Of a stretch of DNA of 64,000 nucleotides, positions 1 to 12,860 are shown in pieces. Every line of letters starts with the position of its first letter. The first letter of the stretch is position 1. This stretch comes from Pycnococcus provasolii (Eukaryota; Chlorophyta; Pseudoscourfieldiophyceae; Pseudoscourfieldiales): assembly GCA_049487715.1 (NCBI GenBank), contig CP150568.1:578280-642279 (forward strand). Direction: 5' to 3'. The position numbers and the translations under genes are program-made. The notes beneath the pieces are model-generated. The model did no database searches, was not told the DNA's origin, and saw only the letters and a list, made by a program, of their open reading frames with translations.

Positions 1-3000
1 GGAAGGAGCTCACCGAGGCGTGGATCGCGACGCCGTTCGAGGCGATGGATATGGCGGACTTTGAGGAGAAGCTTCAAGTTTACGGCAAGGCGTCATTCAA
101 GTGCGAAAAGAATCTGCCGCGCAATGGCGTGTCGACGAAGTACAAGGAAGCGGTGCAGGTTTACAAGGACATCTATCCGTGCGTGGAGAGCATGCGCAAC
201 AAGGCGCTCAAGGAGAGGCACTGGACGGCGATCGAGACGATCGTGAGCAAACCAATCACGCGCGACGAGAACTTTACGCTGGGCGTCGTCATCGAGTACA
301 ACATGATGGCGTTCAAGGACGAAATCATGGCCATCAGCACGGAGGCAACGCAGGAGGCTGCGCTCGAGGATCTTTTGGACAAGGTGAAGAGCCGATGGGC
401 AACCATCGACTTCCAATTCCTTCCGTACAAGGACAGCAAGGATACTTACATCCTTGGCGGGATCGACGATATCATGGTCGCGCTTGAGGACTCGCTGATG
501 ACGATGCAGACGATCCTTGCCTCCCGATTTGTGGCGGGAATTCGCGATTCCGTCGAGGCTGTGGACAAGCAGCTAAATCTATTCTCCGACACGCTCGACG
601 AGTGGCTCTCCGTGCAGCGCGCTTGGATGTACCTGGATGTGATCTTCAGCGCACCAGACATCCAGCGCCAACTGCCAAACGAGTCGAAGGCGTTCTTCAA
701 CGTTGACAAGCAGCTGAAGGAGATTATGAAGCGCGCAAGGGACAAGGGGAACGCGCTGCAGTCGGGAACCACTCCCGGTTGGCTTGAGATTCTGCAGCGT
801 GCAAACGAAACGCTCGAGAAGGTGCAGAAGAACCTGGAAGACTACCTAGAGACGAAGCGCATGGCGTTCCCGCGCTTCTACTTCCTTTCAAACGACGAGC
901 TGCTCGAGATCCTTGCCCAAACAAAGAATGTGCAGGCGGTTCAGCCGCACATGTCGAAGTGCTTCGACGGAATTAAAAGCCTTGACTTTGGCAGAGATCC
1001 GAAGAGCATTGACATCTTTGCGATGATCAGTGCGGAGGGAGAGTCCGTTTCACTGGGAAAGAATCTCAAGGCGCGTGGCAACGTGGAGATGTGGCTCGGG
1101 CAGGTGGAGCAGGCAATGCAAATGAATCTGAAGCGACTTGCGAAGCAGGCGTTCGTGGACTACCTCACAGTCCCACGACCAGAGTGGGTGCTTCAGCAGC
1201 CAGCTCAGATTGTGCTTGCCATTTCGCAGCACTACTGGGTGCAGGATGTGGAAGCGGCGATACAGTCGGAGGACTGCGTGAAGTCGCTTCACGAGTTCCT
1301 TGACGTCAACATCAGTCAGCTTTCAGACCTGTCCCGCGTCGTTCGCGGCGACCTCTCGAATCTGCACCGCAAGATTGTCGTCGCGCTCATTACGATCGAC
1401 GTGCATGCTCGCGACATTGTCGAGTCGCTAGAGGCTGAGAAGTGCGAAAATTTGAACGACTTTATCTGGCAAATGCAGCTGCGCTACTTTTGGGATGAGG
1501 AGGCTGATAATCTGTTTGTTAAGCAGACAAACGCCACTTTCATCTACATGTACGAGTACCTTGGCGCGCAGAGCCGCCTTGTCGTCACGCCGATGACAGA
1601 TCGCTGTTATATGACTTTGACTGGTGCGCTTCACCTCAAGTTTGGCGGTGCACCCGCCGGACCTGCCGGAACGGGAAAAACAGAGACAACGAAGGATCTC
1701 GGCAAGGCTCTTGGCGTTCAGTGCGTCGTCTTCAACTGCGGCGACAACCTCGACTACAAATTCATGGCAAAGTTCTTCTCGGGACTTGCGCAGTGCGGCG
1801 CGTGGGCGTGCTTCGATGAGTTCAATCGCATCGATATCGAGGTGCTATCGGTCGTCGCGCAGCAGCTGCTGACGATCCAAAATGCGCTCAAGGCGGAGGT
1901 GTCGAAGTTCAACTTCGAGGGCAAGGAAATTCGCCTCATCCCAACATTTGGGTGCTTTATTACGATGAATCCGGGATACGCAGGTCGAACGGAGTTGCCT
2001 GACAACCTCAAGGCGCTGTTCAGGCCGATGTCCATGATGATTCCCGACTACGCCCTCGTGGCTGAGGTGATGCTGTACGCCGAAGGCTTTGAGACGTCCA
2101 AGTCGCTGAGTCGCAAGATGGTGAAGCTGTACAAGCTCTCCAGCGAGCAGCTGAGCCAGCAGGATCACTACGACTTTGGTATGCGCGCTCTGAAGTCCGT
2201 GCTTGTGATGGCTGGTTCGCTGAAGCGTGCCAACCCAGATGATCCCGAGGACGTGACGCTCATCCGTGCGATGCGCGACTCGAACATCCCCAAGTTTCTC
2301 AAAGAGGATGCGGCTCTGTTCCGTGCCATCGTGGAGGACCTCTTCCCCGGCGTGGAGGTGCCGCTGAACGACTACGGTGACCTGCAGAAAGCGGTGGAGG
2401 CGAGCCTTCTTGCGGCGGGAAAGCAGTTGGTGGACGATTTCGTTCTCAAGACGATCCAGCTGCACGAGACATTCAACGTTCGATTCGGAGTCATGCTCGT
2501 GGGTCCCACGGGTGGTGGCAAGACGGTGGTGTATGAGACTCTCAAGGCGGCGATGACGATGCTCCGTGAGCAGAAGCACAAGGACGACACGTACCAAGTG
2601 ACGCACACGTACACGTTCAACCCGAAGTGCATCAAGATGGGTGAGCTGTACGGCGAGTACAACCTCATGACGAACGAGTGGACGGATGGACTCGGCTCCA
2701 CGCTCATCCGCAACGCCGTCGCCGACACGACCAACGATCGCAAGTGGGTTGTATTCGACGGCCCCGTGGATGCCATCTGGATCGAGAACATGAACACGGT
2801 GCTTGACGACAACTGCACACTCTGCCTGCCAAACGGCGAGCGCATTAAGCTCAACCCAGTGACGATGCGCATGCTGTTCGAGGTGCAGGACCTCTCCGTG
2901 GCGTCGCCCGCCACCGTGAGCCGATGTGGCATGGTGTACGTGCCTCCGGAGGAGCTTGGCTGGCGACCGTTCGTGCAGTCGTGGGTTGCTCGCGATCTTC

Positions 3001-6000
3001 CCGAGGCGATCACGCCGGAGCTGCGTGCACACATATTCAATCTTTTCGACACTCTCGTTGACGCCGGGCTGTCGTTTGTGGCAACGAAGCGGCATAGCGG
3101 AATTCCTACCGTGGACATCAACCTCGTCACCTCGCTATGCTACATCATGCAATCGTTCTTCCTTCCTGCGCATGGTATCAACTTTGCATCCCCTCCCGAG
3201 GAGTTGAACCCAATCATTGGACGAGTATTTGCGTTCTCTTACGTGTGGAGCATAGGAGCAAACGTTCACGCAGACTCCCACGACGAACTCGACGATTTCG
3301 TGCGCGAGCACCTTCAGCCGGTCTGCCAGTTCCCCGGTGGGGGGTCCGTCATGGACTACGTGCTTGACTTCACCACCCCCGAAGTACCTCTCGTGCAGTG
3401 GACCGTGCCCGAATTTGTGTATGACCTGAACACGCCGTTCTTCCAGCTAATCGTGCCTACCATTGACACCGTGCGATTTGGATACCTCATCGAGACGCTC
3501 CTCGACGTTCAGCGCCCGGTGCTGTACACCGGCGAAACTGGCGTTGGCAAGTCGGTGATCGTCGACTTCACGCTGAAGCGCCTGAGCAACGACAAGGGCG
3601 TCGTGCCGACGACGTTGAACTTCAGTGCGCAGACGCAGGCAATCGACGTGCAATTCTCCATCGAGGCGAAGCTGGAGAAGAAGCGCAAAACGCGCTTCGG
3701 CGCACCGCCCAACAAGCGCAACGCCTTTTTCGTCGACGACGTCAACATGCCGGCGAAGGAGACGTACGGTGCCCAGCCGCCCGTGGAATTGCTGAGACTG
3801 TTCATCGACCGCGGCGGCTTGTACGACCGTGGAAAGGGATTGTACTGGAAAACCGTCGAGGACACTGTTGTGGTTTGCGCGTGCGGCCCGCCCGGTGGTG
3901 GGCGCAACGACCTTTCTCCGCGCTTCGTGCGCTGCTTCACCACCGTGTGCGTGCCTCCACCCTCGGAAAATGCGCTTAAGGTGATCTTTGGTAGCATCCT
4001 GCGAGGTTTCATCACCGACATTGGATTCAAGGAAGAGTTCAAGTCGGTCGTGGACCCCATCGTGAATAGCACCGTGGACATGTTTGGTCGCGTTCTTGTA
4101 GAGCTTCTGCCGACGCCATCGAAGCCTGTGTATCTGTTTAACAGCCGCGACATTGGAAAGATCGTCCAGGGCATTCTGATGATCAAGCCGGGACCGGGGG
4201 TGGACAAGGAAACGATGGGACGACTGTGGGTGCACGAGTCCATGCGCGTGTTTGGCGATCGTCTCGTCGGTGACGTGGACAAGGAGTACTTCTGCAGCCT
4301 CGTTTCGGAGCTTGGACAGAAAAACTTCTCAGGTGCGGACATGTCAAAATCCGCTCTCTTCGAAGAGCAAACCATCATGTTCTGTGAGTTTCTGAAAATG
4401 GGCCTCGACCCGGAAGATCGTCTGTACGAGGAGGCGAAAGACATGGACAGAACAGTAAAGATTCTTGAGGATTACCTCGAGGAGTACAATTTCAGCAGCA
4501 CGACGCAGATGTCTCTGGTATTTTTCGTAGAGGCTGTGGAGAACATCAGCCGTATATCGCGCGTGCTCCGGCAGCCGCGAGGTAACGCCATGCTGATTGG
4601 CGTTGGAGGCTCTGGCAAGCAAAGCTTGACGCGCTTTGCGGCACACATGGCTGGGCAGAAATGCTTCTCCATCGAGCTCACACGCGGGTACAACGCCGAC
4701 TCGTTCCGTGAGGATCTCCGATCACTCTACCGCACCGCGGGCATCGACGGGAAGAGCGTGACTTTCCTGATGACGGACAACCAGGTGCTTGACGAGAGCT
4801 TTCTGGAGATGTGCAACGGGCTTCTCAACTCAGGGGACGTACCCGGCCTGTTTCCTGACGAGGAGAAACTCAAGTTGTACAACGAGATTCGCCCACTCGC
4901 GGAGAAGGCTGGCAGCGAGGTTACCAAGGACGCGCTGTGGCGATTTTTCATCAACTCCGTGCTCGACCGTCTGCATACAGTGCTGACCATGTCGCCTGTT
5001 GGAGATAAGTTTGCGCAGAGATGCCGCGCGTTTCCTTCGCTGGTGAATTGCTGCGCCCTGCAGCAGATTCAAGATTGGCCGAAAGATGCGCTTCTGAGCG
5101 TGTCGAAGAGGTTCCTAGGTCCCGTGGATCTGGGAGGAGCGGAAGTCAACGAGTCCATTTGCGAGATGTGCACGATCATTCACCGCTCCGTGCTCGACAT
5201 GTCCGTCACGTTTTACAATGAGCTAAGGCGAAAGTACTACGTGACTCCGAAGAGTTATCTCGACTTGATCAGCCTGTATCAGCAGCAGCTTGCTATGAAG
5301 CGCGAGGAGTACGGCGTCGCGCGCGATCGCCTGCTCAATGGATTGCAGAAGCTCGCTGAGACGAACGACGTCGTGGACACCATGCAAACGGAGCTGAACG
5401 ACCTGCAGCCTATTCTCAAGGAAAAGAGTGCCGCGACGGAGGTGCTGAAGGAGCAGGTGTCCAAAGACCAGGCGGAGGCGGAGAAGGTGGCGGAGACGGT
5501 TGGCAAGGAGGAGGCGATCGTCAAGGAGCAGGCTGCTGAAACGAAGGCAATCGCCGACGATGCTCAAGCGGATCTCGACAAGGCCATGCCGGCTCTCGAG
5601 GCGGCTGTCAATTCGCTGAAGAGCCTCAACAAGGGCGACATCACCGAGATCAAGAGTTTTCCAAAGCCACCCGCACTCGTGCAGATGACGATGGAAGCTG
5701 TTTGCGTTTTGCTACAGCAGAAACCTGACTGGGACACTGCGAAGAAGGTGCTGAGCGACAGCAACTTTTTGAAGTCGCTGCAAGATTTCGACAAAGACAA
5801 CATCCCACCTGCGGTGATCAAGAAATTGAAGAAGTACGTAGACGACGAGTCATTCGTTCCGGAAACTGTACAAAAGCAGAGTAGTGCGGCCAAGTCACTG
5901 TGCATGTGGTGCCGTGCTATGGACGTGTACTCCGCCGTTGCGAAGGATGTCGAACCGAAGCGGCAGGCACTGCAAGGGGCGCAGGACACCCTTGCCAAGG

Positions 6001-9000
6001 CAAATGCGGAGCTGGCGGAGAAGCAGGCACAGCTGAAGGCTGTGCTCGACAACGTCGACGGTTTGAAGAGCAAGCTTGCCGCCGCCGAGGCGGAGTCGAA
6101 GAGCCTGCAAGACCAAACTGACCTTGCGGCGGCACGCCTACAGCGAGCGGGCAAGCTCACCTCGGCGCTGGCTGATGAGCAGGTGAGGTGGCAGGAGACG
6201 GCTGACAAGATTGGAGAGGACACGGTACTCCTCACCGGCGATGTCTTCCTAGGCTCCGCCGCCATCTCGTACTTTGGCGCATTCACGGGAACGTACAGAA
6301 ACCAAATCGTCGCGAACTGGCTAGAGGAGGCAAAGGAAAGAAAAATTCCCATCAGCTCAACCTTTAGTCTGCAGCGCACGCTGAGCTCTCCCATCGAGAC
6401 GCGTGAGTGGGCCGTATGGGGTCTTCCCACCGATGCGGTTTCCACGGACAACGGCGTGCTCGTGACCCGTGGCAAACGATGGCCTCTGATGGTAAGTCTA
6501 CCTCTAACCACCACAAATAAAAACGAAAACAATCACTAACAACCTAACACACTAAATAAAACAGATTGACCCTCAAAATCAGGCAAACAGATGGGTGAAG
6601 ACCATGGAGGCGAAATCTGGCCTGCGAGCCATCAAGCTAACGGACGGGAACTACCTTAGAACGCTTGAGAATGCGATTCGCATTGGTAATCCCGTGCTGC
6701 TCGAGGATGTCACGGAAACGCTTGATCCCGCCCTCGAGCCAATTTTGCAAAAAGCTGTCTTCGTGCAGGGTGGCCGCAAGCTGATTCGCCTGGGAGACAC
6801 CGACGTGGATTACGACCCGAACTTCAAATTCTACATCACCACGAAGATGCCAAACCCTCACCTGTTGCCTGAGATCTGCATCAAAGTGACACTCATCAAT
6901 TTTACCGTGACGCAGATTGGACTGGAGGATCAGCTTCTCGGAGACGTCGTTCGCAAGGAGCGTCCTGATTTGGAGGAGGCGAAGGATCGCCTCGTCGTCT
7001 CGATTGCCAACGACAAGAAGCAGCTGAAAGATCTTGAGGACAAGATTCTTAAAATGCTCAAGGAGTCCGAGGGCAACATTCTCGACAACGAGACACTGAT
7101 CAACACTCTGCAGAACAGCAAGCTCACGTCGGGCATGATTCAGGGTCGTGTCGAAGAGGCGGAGGTGACGGAGCGTGAGATCAACGAGGCGCGTGAGTCG
7201 TATAGGCAAGCTGCCACGCGCGGTTCCATCATTTACTTCGTTATTGCCGATTTGGCGTTGATCGGTTCTATGTACCAGTATTCGTTGGTATACTTCATGA
7301 ATCTGTACAACCTGTGCATTGATAATAGCGAGAAGGATGACGACGTGGGCAAGCGTCTGCAGAATCTTTGCGAGTACGTCACATTTTTCATGTACAATAA
7401 CGTGTGCCGCGGCCTCTTCGAGGACTCCAAGGCGCTGTATTCCTTCCTTCTGTGCAGCGCAATTGAGAGGCACGCTGGCAGCATCCCGCCGGCGTCGTGG
7501 AATTTGCTGCTTCGCGGAACACCCGCAAGCTATGTCAGCCTGAAGGAGAATCCGATGCCAGATCGGCTTGGCGAGGATCTCTGGACGAATATCGAGTATC
7601 TCGCCGCCACGATCCCAGCCTTTTCCGAGCTCATTGACTCGTTCGGCTCCGATTCTGACAGATGGTTGGCAATATTGGACTCCGACGAGCCGCACAACGA
7701 GGAACTTCCCGCTCGCTTTACGGCAGAAAAGGTGGACGAATTCCACAAAATGATGCTGATGAAGGTGCTTCGCGAGGAGAAGCTCGTGTTTGCCGTTTCA
7801 CGCTATGTCGGCGCAACGCTCGGGCAGAGATTCGTTGAGGCTCTGCCCTGGACGCTCGACGAGGTGTTCCCCGACACCAACTCGAAGACCCCGGTGGTAT
7901 TCGTGCTGTCGACGGGTGCGGATCCGACGTCTATGCTGCTCCGATTCGCGGAGAGGATGAACATGACGCCGGGTGAACGTCTGAAGATCATCTCGCTTGG
8001 ACAAGGCCAAGGTCCTATCGCGGAGCAGCTCATCACCGAGGCGATGAAAAGTGGCGACTGGGTCGCGCTGCAGAACTGCCACGTCGCCAGCTCATGGATG
8101 CTGAGTCTGTCGCGTATCGTCGAGGCTTTGGCGAACGACGACACGGTTCACAAAGATTTCCGCCTCTGGCTTACGAGCATGCCCGCGAAAATTTTCCCCG
8201 TCGTTGTGCTGCAGCAGAGCATCAAGCTCACGTTCGAGCCACCAAAGGGCGTGCGCGCGAACGTTGCGCGAACGTACAAGGACATGGACGGCGAGTTCTT
8301 CGAGAGCTGCACCAAGCCGCAGCCGTTCAAGAAGCTCGTGTTCAGCTTAGCTTTCTTCCACGCGGTGATACAGGAACGCCGAAAGTTTGGACCTCTCGGG
8401 TGGAACATTCGCTACGAATTCAACACGAGCGACCTGGACTGCAGTTTCGCGAATCTAAAGATGTTCATCGACGAGCAGCCTGAGATCCCGTTCCCTGCGC
8501 TGCTGTACGTGATTGGCCAGATCAACTACGGCGGACGCGTCACGGACGACCTCGATAGACGATGTCTGATGAGCATTCTCGAGGTGTTCCTGAATCCCAG
8601 GGCTGTTGACGATGACTACAAGTTCACGAAAAGCGGCACGTACTACGCGCCGCCAGAGGGTCCTCTGGATGACTACAGAAACTACTTGTCGTCGCTGCCA
8701 ATGACAGAGGCGCCGGAGGTATTCGGCATGCACGACAACGCAAACATCACATTCCAGTTTGCGGAATCGCGGCGTCTTATGGAGACGGTTCTGAGCATCC
8801 AGCCGCGCGTGTCGGCGGCGGAGGGTGCCCTGACGCCCGAGGAGCAGGTGGAAATGCTCAGCTTGGAAATTCTCAAGGGTTTGCCAGAGCCATTACTCTA
8901 CGAAGAGGCTGCGGAGGGTATGTTTGACCGCAACGAGGCTGGACAGCTCACGAGTATGGCGAATGTGCTGAATCAGGAGATGATCAAGTTCAACCGCCTG

Positions 9001-9705
9001 CACAAGGCGCTGAAGACCACGCTGGGACAGATCGGGAAGGCGATCAAGGGACTGATCGTGATGACGAACGAGCTCGAGGGTATGTTCCACAGCTTGCTGA
9101 ACAACCAAGTTCCAGGCTTGTGGTCCAAGGTTGCGTATCCGAGCCTGAAGCCGCTCGCTTCGTGGATCAAAGATTTTAATGCACGCATGACATTTATGCG
9201 GCAGTGGCTTGTTGAAGGAGATGCGCTGAAGAGCTACTCGCTTCCCGCTCTCTTCTTCCCGCAGGGATTCATGACTGGCGTTCTGCAAACGCACGCACGC
9301 AAGTACAAGATTGCCATCGACACGCTGAACTTCGAGTTCACCGTCCTAAAGACGTCCTCGCCCGAGGACCTTGAAGAAGGGCCAGAGGATGGCGTGCTGA
9401 TTCACGGCCTTTACATTGACAACGGTCGATGGGATGCCGAGCGCATGGTGCTCGACGAGGCGCTGCCTGGCGAGATGTTCAGCACGCTGCCGATCGTGCA
9501 CTTCATCCCTGCGGTGAACTACAAGATCCCAGCAACGATGTACGAATGTCCGCTGTACAAGACGAGCGTTCGTGCTGGCGTGTTGAGCACAACCGGCGCG
9601 TCTACAAACTACGTCGTGAGCCTGGGACTTCCCATCGCCGACCACACGACGCCGTCGTTTTGGGTGTTGCAAGGAACTGCAACACTTTGTGCACTAGACA
9701 CATAG
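1..9705 (+). CDS. Axonemal dynein heavy chain, inner-arm monomeric type, 5'-truncated by window edge
   Basis: Motor subunit of ciliary dynein; hydrolyses ATP to slide axonemal doublets. The frame is open from base 3, so the gene begins left of the window and most of the tail is missing. Exon 1 ends at 6491 and exon 2 runs 6565-9705; the 73-bp intron has GTAAGT and ACAG ends and restores the family sequence (WPLM then IDPQNQAN). Linker residues come first, then P-loops of AAA1 (GPAGTGKT, ~1657), AAA2 (GPTGGGKT, ~2502), AAA3 (GETGVGKS, ~3529) and AAA4 (GVGGSGKQ, ~4600). Stalk coiled coils flank a short microtubule-binding region at ~5640-5900; AAA5, AAA6 and the C-terminal domain follow (YKTSVRAGVLSTTG near the end). 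The linker resembles DNAH1/3/6/7/12-type single-headed dyneins; the exact class is inference. A TGTAA lies at 9815. Confidence 0.96.
6492..6564 (+). other. Spliceosomal intron in the dynein heavy chain gene
   Basis: 73 bp, phase 0, GTAAGT donor and an AT-rich tract ending ACAG. Removing it joins two open frames into a continuous AAA5 sequence. It is much more AT-rich than the flanking exons. Confidence 0.93.
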
Positions 9706-10117
9706 CAGGCAGCAACGCTGAAAAAGCGAAAAAGGCGATTTTCTAGATGATGATGATATTATTTATTTATTATTTTTGTTTTTGGAAAAGTTTCCAAAGA
9801 ATTTTTTTGTTGATTGTAACACAGCTTGATTTGACTCCAAAAAATACACGCGCGCGGCGAAGAGGAACGACGCGAGCGCGAGCGGCGACGTGAGAATCAC
9901 TCGGCTTGTTTGGTTCTGGCTCAGGTTTGAAAGACCGCTCAGGATGGTGGGAAGGCTAAAGCGTAATAAGGGGGGAAAAGCATGGGGCGATGAAAACAGA
10001 ATCCCGAAACGCACTTTAGCGCCGATAGATCCTTTTGCATCAATTGGCGTTGCCAGTTGGTCTGTTTTTTCGAATCAACACGCGTTGCGTTCTGACTGAC
10101 GTCTGAGTGAGTGTGTC
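9706..10117. other. Intergenic: dynein 3' end and upstream region of next gene
   Basis: 412 bp. It holds an AT-rich stretch with TGTAA at 9815 (probable poly(A) signal of the dynein gene) and then the upstream region of the MgtE-like gene. No other gene is seen. Confidence 0.6.
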
Positions 10118-11251
10118 ATGGTGGCATCCAACGATGATGTCGCCGATGGTACGAGCGAGGAGGATCGACACTTTCTCGCAGAGTACCACGCAGCCGCCAC
10201 GAATCAGCGAAGAGGCGAGTTCATTTCGGCAGAGGGACAGGACGACGACGGTGATGGCGACACAATCACCACGACGACCAGCCTCCTTTCGCCGGGTATT
10301 CACCCTACTCCTTCATCAGAGGCAACAAAAATCGACAACAATGACGACGACGACAAAATCACCAGCCTCCTTCTTCCTCCTCGTTCGTCCTCATCGGACG
10401 AACAGAACGTCGTTATCCCTCACATTCTTTCAGCCCATGACGAAGACGATGATGACTACTTCGGAGGTTTCGTACTACCGCGCACCGAATCAGCGCCGCC
10501 TCTGACGACAACGCGCAGCATGCTGCAGCGCGCCTCATCCATCGTTTCATCTGTGTTCTCATCCATCCGCAGTGAAAGTGAGAGCGACCTCGCCTTTCAG
10601 TCTACGCAGGCACGGAGGTACGCCGATAGCGGACCGCTCAAGCGCGCATTTCCCGACCGCACACTTGCACTGCTTGTCACGATGGTGATTGAAGTGCCAG
10701 CATGCCTGATGGTTGGTGGAGGTGGCGGACGCCTTCTCAAGATTCTGGGAACGAGAAGGTACACGCTACTCTTGGGATTTCTGCCCTTGATATCCGCGGT
10801 ATCTGGGAATGTCGGATTGCAGTGCAGCACGCTCACGTCACGCGCCATTAGCCATGGTCACGTGTCGATGACCAACTTTTTTTGTTGGATGCGTTTGGAG
10901 TTTCTTGCGTCGATTGTGCTCGCCGCTGTGCTGGGAATGTTTGCAGCCTTCCTCGCCGCCGCGGGTGATGTGCTCTCCTCCTCCTACGTGGCTGCAGAAG
11001 AGGAAGATTTCCAAATCGGGCACGGTATGTTTGCGACGACGGTCGGTATCGCGCAAGCGTCGTCAATTGCCGTGGCTGGCCTGACCGGAACGCTAGCTCC
11101 CATCGTGTTCACTTTCTTGTTTCATCGGGACGCAGGGAAATGGGCGGGTCCACTTGAGACGGCTGTGCAAGACATCGCGGGCACCTTCAGCTTGGTATAC
11201 ATCACTCAAGGATTGCTCGAGTTGGCACTCGTGGCGAGTTGGAAATGGTAA
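10118..11251 (+). CDS. MgtE-like divalent cation (Mg2+) transporter
   Basis: 377 residues. The first ~180 are acidic and low in complexity, probably disordered and cytosolic. The C-terminal half has about five hydrophobic segments at roughly 181-205, 215-245, 258-285, 303-335 and 350-372. Segment two carries PLISAVSGNVGLQCSTL, matching the MgtE/SLC41 signature in which a conserved Pro and a G-N-x-G-x-Q-x-x-T block line the Mg2+ path. MgtE/SLC41 proteins are Mg2+ channels or exchangers. Only one membrane domain is present, so it would dimerise as bacterial MgtE does; no CBS domains are seen. The start is the first ATG in frame. Substrate is inferred from family alone. Confidence 0.75.
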   Translation: MVASNDDVADGTSEEDRHFLAEYHAAATNQRRGEFISAEGQDDDGDGDTITTTTSLLSPGIHPTPSSEATKIDNNDDDDKITSLLLPPRSSSSDEQNVVIPHILSAHDEDDDDYFGGFVLPRTESAPPLTTTRSMLQRASSIVSSVFSSIRSESESDLAFQSTQARRYADSGPLKRAFPDRTLALLVTMVIEVPACLMVGGGGGRLLKILGTRRYTLLLGFLPLISAVSGNVGLQCSTLTSRAISHGHVSMTNFFCWMRLEFLASIVLAAVLGMFAAFLAAAGDVLSSSYVAAEEEDFQIGHGMFATTVGIAQASSIAVAGLTGTLAPIVFTFLFHRDAGKWAGPLETAVQDIAGTFSLVYITQGLLELALVASWKW

Positions 11252-11619
11252 AATTACTAAATTGTGTAAGCGAAAATTACTACTCGACTGCAACAACAAA
11301 AAGAAATGATCTCACAAAAGAAAGCAATGAGCAAAAAGGCAACCTCGGACTCTCGGAGCCGGTTCGTAAAGAAGCCGTGCACGCGTTCCCCACAATATCT
11401 GCTCCGATTCCTCCTGCGTTAGGTCCTCGTCCATGACGAATGCGGTACTACCCAAGAGACGCGCCCAATCAGTAAGTTTCAAGTTGCTTTTGGTAATTTG
11501 TTTCCTGTGTGGACGCAACCGTCGCTCCAGCCGAGGAGCGCTCGCGCCCAGCCAAGCCGGCGGGCACACCCGTGCGCCTCTCCGCAGCAGCAGCACCATG
11601 CGCATCAGCCCCCTCTGTG
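11252..11619. other. Intergenic with a possible minus-strand exon
   Basis: On the minus strand roughly 11325-11520 reads open and looks protein-like (contains DWARLLG and DEDLTQEESEQIL). It could be the 3' exon of a gene whose 5' part is at 12900-13270 minus, with the inverted-repeat element between them. I could not find a splice pair that joins them in frame, so this stays a possibility. Confidence 0.25.
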
Positions 11620-11737
11620 AGACCTCCGGGGTTTGGGGCACTCCGCCTTGATGGAGGGTGTTTCCTAACCCCCACATCTACTGATTGGGGACCCCGGATG
11701 GGCATTTGATTTAGATTCTAGAGGATTAGGTTTGTCA
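11620..11737 (+). repeat. Left terminal inverted repeat
   Basis: Pairs with 12721-12860 on the opposite strand over ~118 bp with a few mismatches and one indel region near 11670-11690. Confidence 0.85.
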
Positions 11738-12149
11738 CCCACTTGTCGGGGTTCAGGGTGTTGTCGGGGTTTGGAGGTGGAAAGGTGAGGTCAGAGAATT
11801 ATGTTAGGGTTAGGGTTACAGGAGGTGGGGTCCCCAAGGAAGAACCTGATCCAAATGGATCTATTGACAGACGGTTTCTGGGGCCCCTCGGGCAATTGCC
11901 CCACTTTCCCTGGTTGTCCCCTTTCCGGGTGTCACGGTGGTTGTCCTTTCACTACGGTTTTTCTTGTTTACGTTGCTTTTAAGCACGTAGTAACAAGTTA
12001 GTAACAAGGTTTAAGTAAGGTTTGAATAAACAAGAAAAGAACTTGTTACACGCGCTGACCGTAGCAGCGCACAGGTAAGGAAGAAGGCAAGGCACGCATC
12101 AGCAGCTCAAGGCTCGCATCAGCAGCTTAAGGCTCGCATCATAGGCGGC

Positions 12150-12701
12150 TTGTTCTGGCGGTGGCACATGGATTATGCAGTGGACTTCCCTGAAACGAGC
12201 AATGGCAACCGACACTTGCTGATTATGGTGGAAGCCTTCAGCAAGATGATTATCGCGGTGCCTACGCCAGACCGAACGTCAGCGACTACAGCGCAAGCTT
12301 TCCTTCAGCACGTACTCTGCAAGTATGGAGCGCCGGCTGTGGTCACGACAGACAATGGAGTGGAGTTCCACGGTGACTTGGAAGGGTTGCTCGCTGACGC
12401 CATGATTGATCACAGGTATACGGCACGGGCGCATCCGCAGGCCAACGGGCAAGCCGAGAGGGCGGTTCAGACCATGAAGAGCCTGCTGCGGCGCATGGTG
12501 GCTGATAAGTCGATGAAGAAGGACTGGGATGTGCACGTGCATTGGGCTGCACTGGGTTACCATTTCAGCATGCAACAAAATTTTCCCCGTACGAAATATT
12601 GCATGGGGCAGGAACGCTTTCTGCCAAAGCGACAGGCGCTTAATCCACAACGTTTGGATCCAGGGTCCAGTTTCTGGTCCCGGGTCCAAAGCTTGGTGTG
12701 A
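12150..12701 (+). pseudogene. Integrase (rve) core domain fragment
   Basis: Open frame of ~183 residues with the RNase-H-fold integrase triad: Asp in HMDYAVD, Asp in TTDNGVEF and Glu in ANGQAERAV. The spacing and the YGAP, NG(V/I)EF and HPQANGQ(A)E motifs are typical of Ty3/gypsy and Ginger integrases. The N-terminal zinc (HHCC) domain and the C-terminal domain are not visible, and no convincing start is present, so it is a fragment. It lies between two long inverted repeats, which is unusual for a retroelement piece. Confidence 0.85.
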
Positions 12702-12720
12702 GGTGAACCCCCAAACGGGA

Positions 12721-12860
12721 TGACAAACCTAATCCTCTAGAATCTCAGTGATCAAATGCCCATACCGGGGTGCCCACTATGAGGAGGTTATCCGTGTCCC
12801 CTCTCGGGGTTAGGAAACACCCTCCATCTTAAGGCGGAGTGCCCGAAAGCCTGGAGGTCT
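12721..12860 (-). repeat. Right terminal inverted repeat
   Basis: Reverse complement of 11620-11737 with an insertion of about 20 bp at ~12770-12800. Confidence 0.85.

Larger units (their letters stand above)
11620..12860. mobile_element. 1.24-kb inverted-repeat element carrying an rve integrase core
   Basis: The ends are long imperfect inverted repeats: left 11620-11737 begins AGACCTCC, right 12721-12860 ends GGAGGTCT. Shared blocks read in opposite orientation include GGCACTCCGCCTT, ATGGAGGGTGTTTCCTAACCCC, split here as GGAGGGTGTTTCC, and TCTAGAGGATTAGGTTTGTCA. Between them is one integrase ORF and no reverse transcriptase, gag or protease. The right repeat has ~20 extra bases. I see no clean target-site duplication. 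It could be a Ginger-type DNA transposon relic, or a foldback element that captured a Ty3/gypsy integrase fragment. Confidence 0.8.

Noticed and set aside
5564-6532. 322-residue minus-strand open frame
   Set aside because: Lies wholly opposite the dynein stalk coding region and has Ser/Arg shadow composition.
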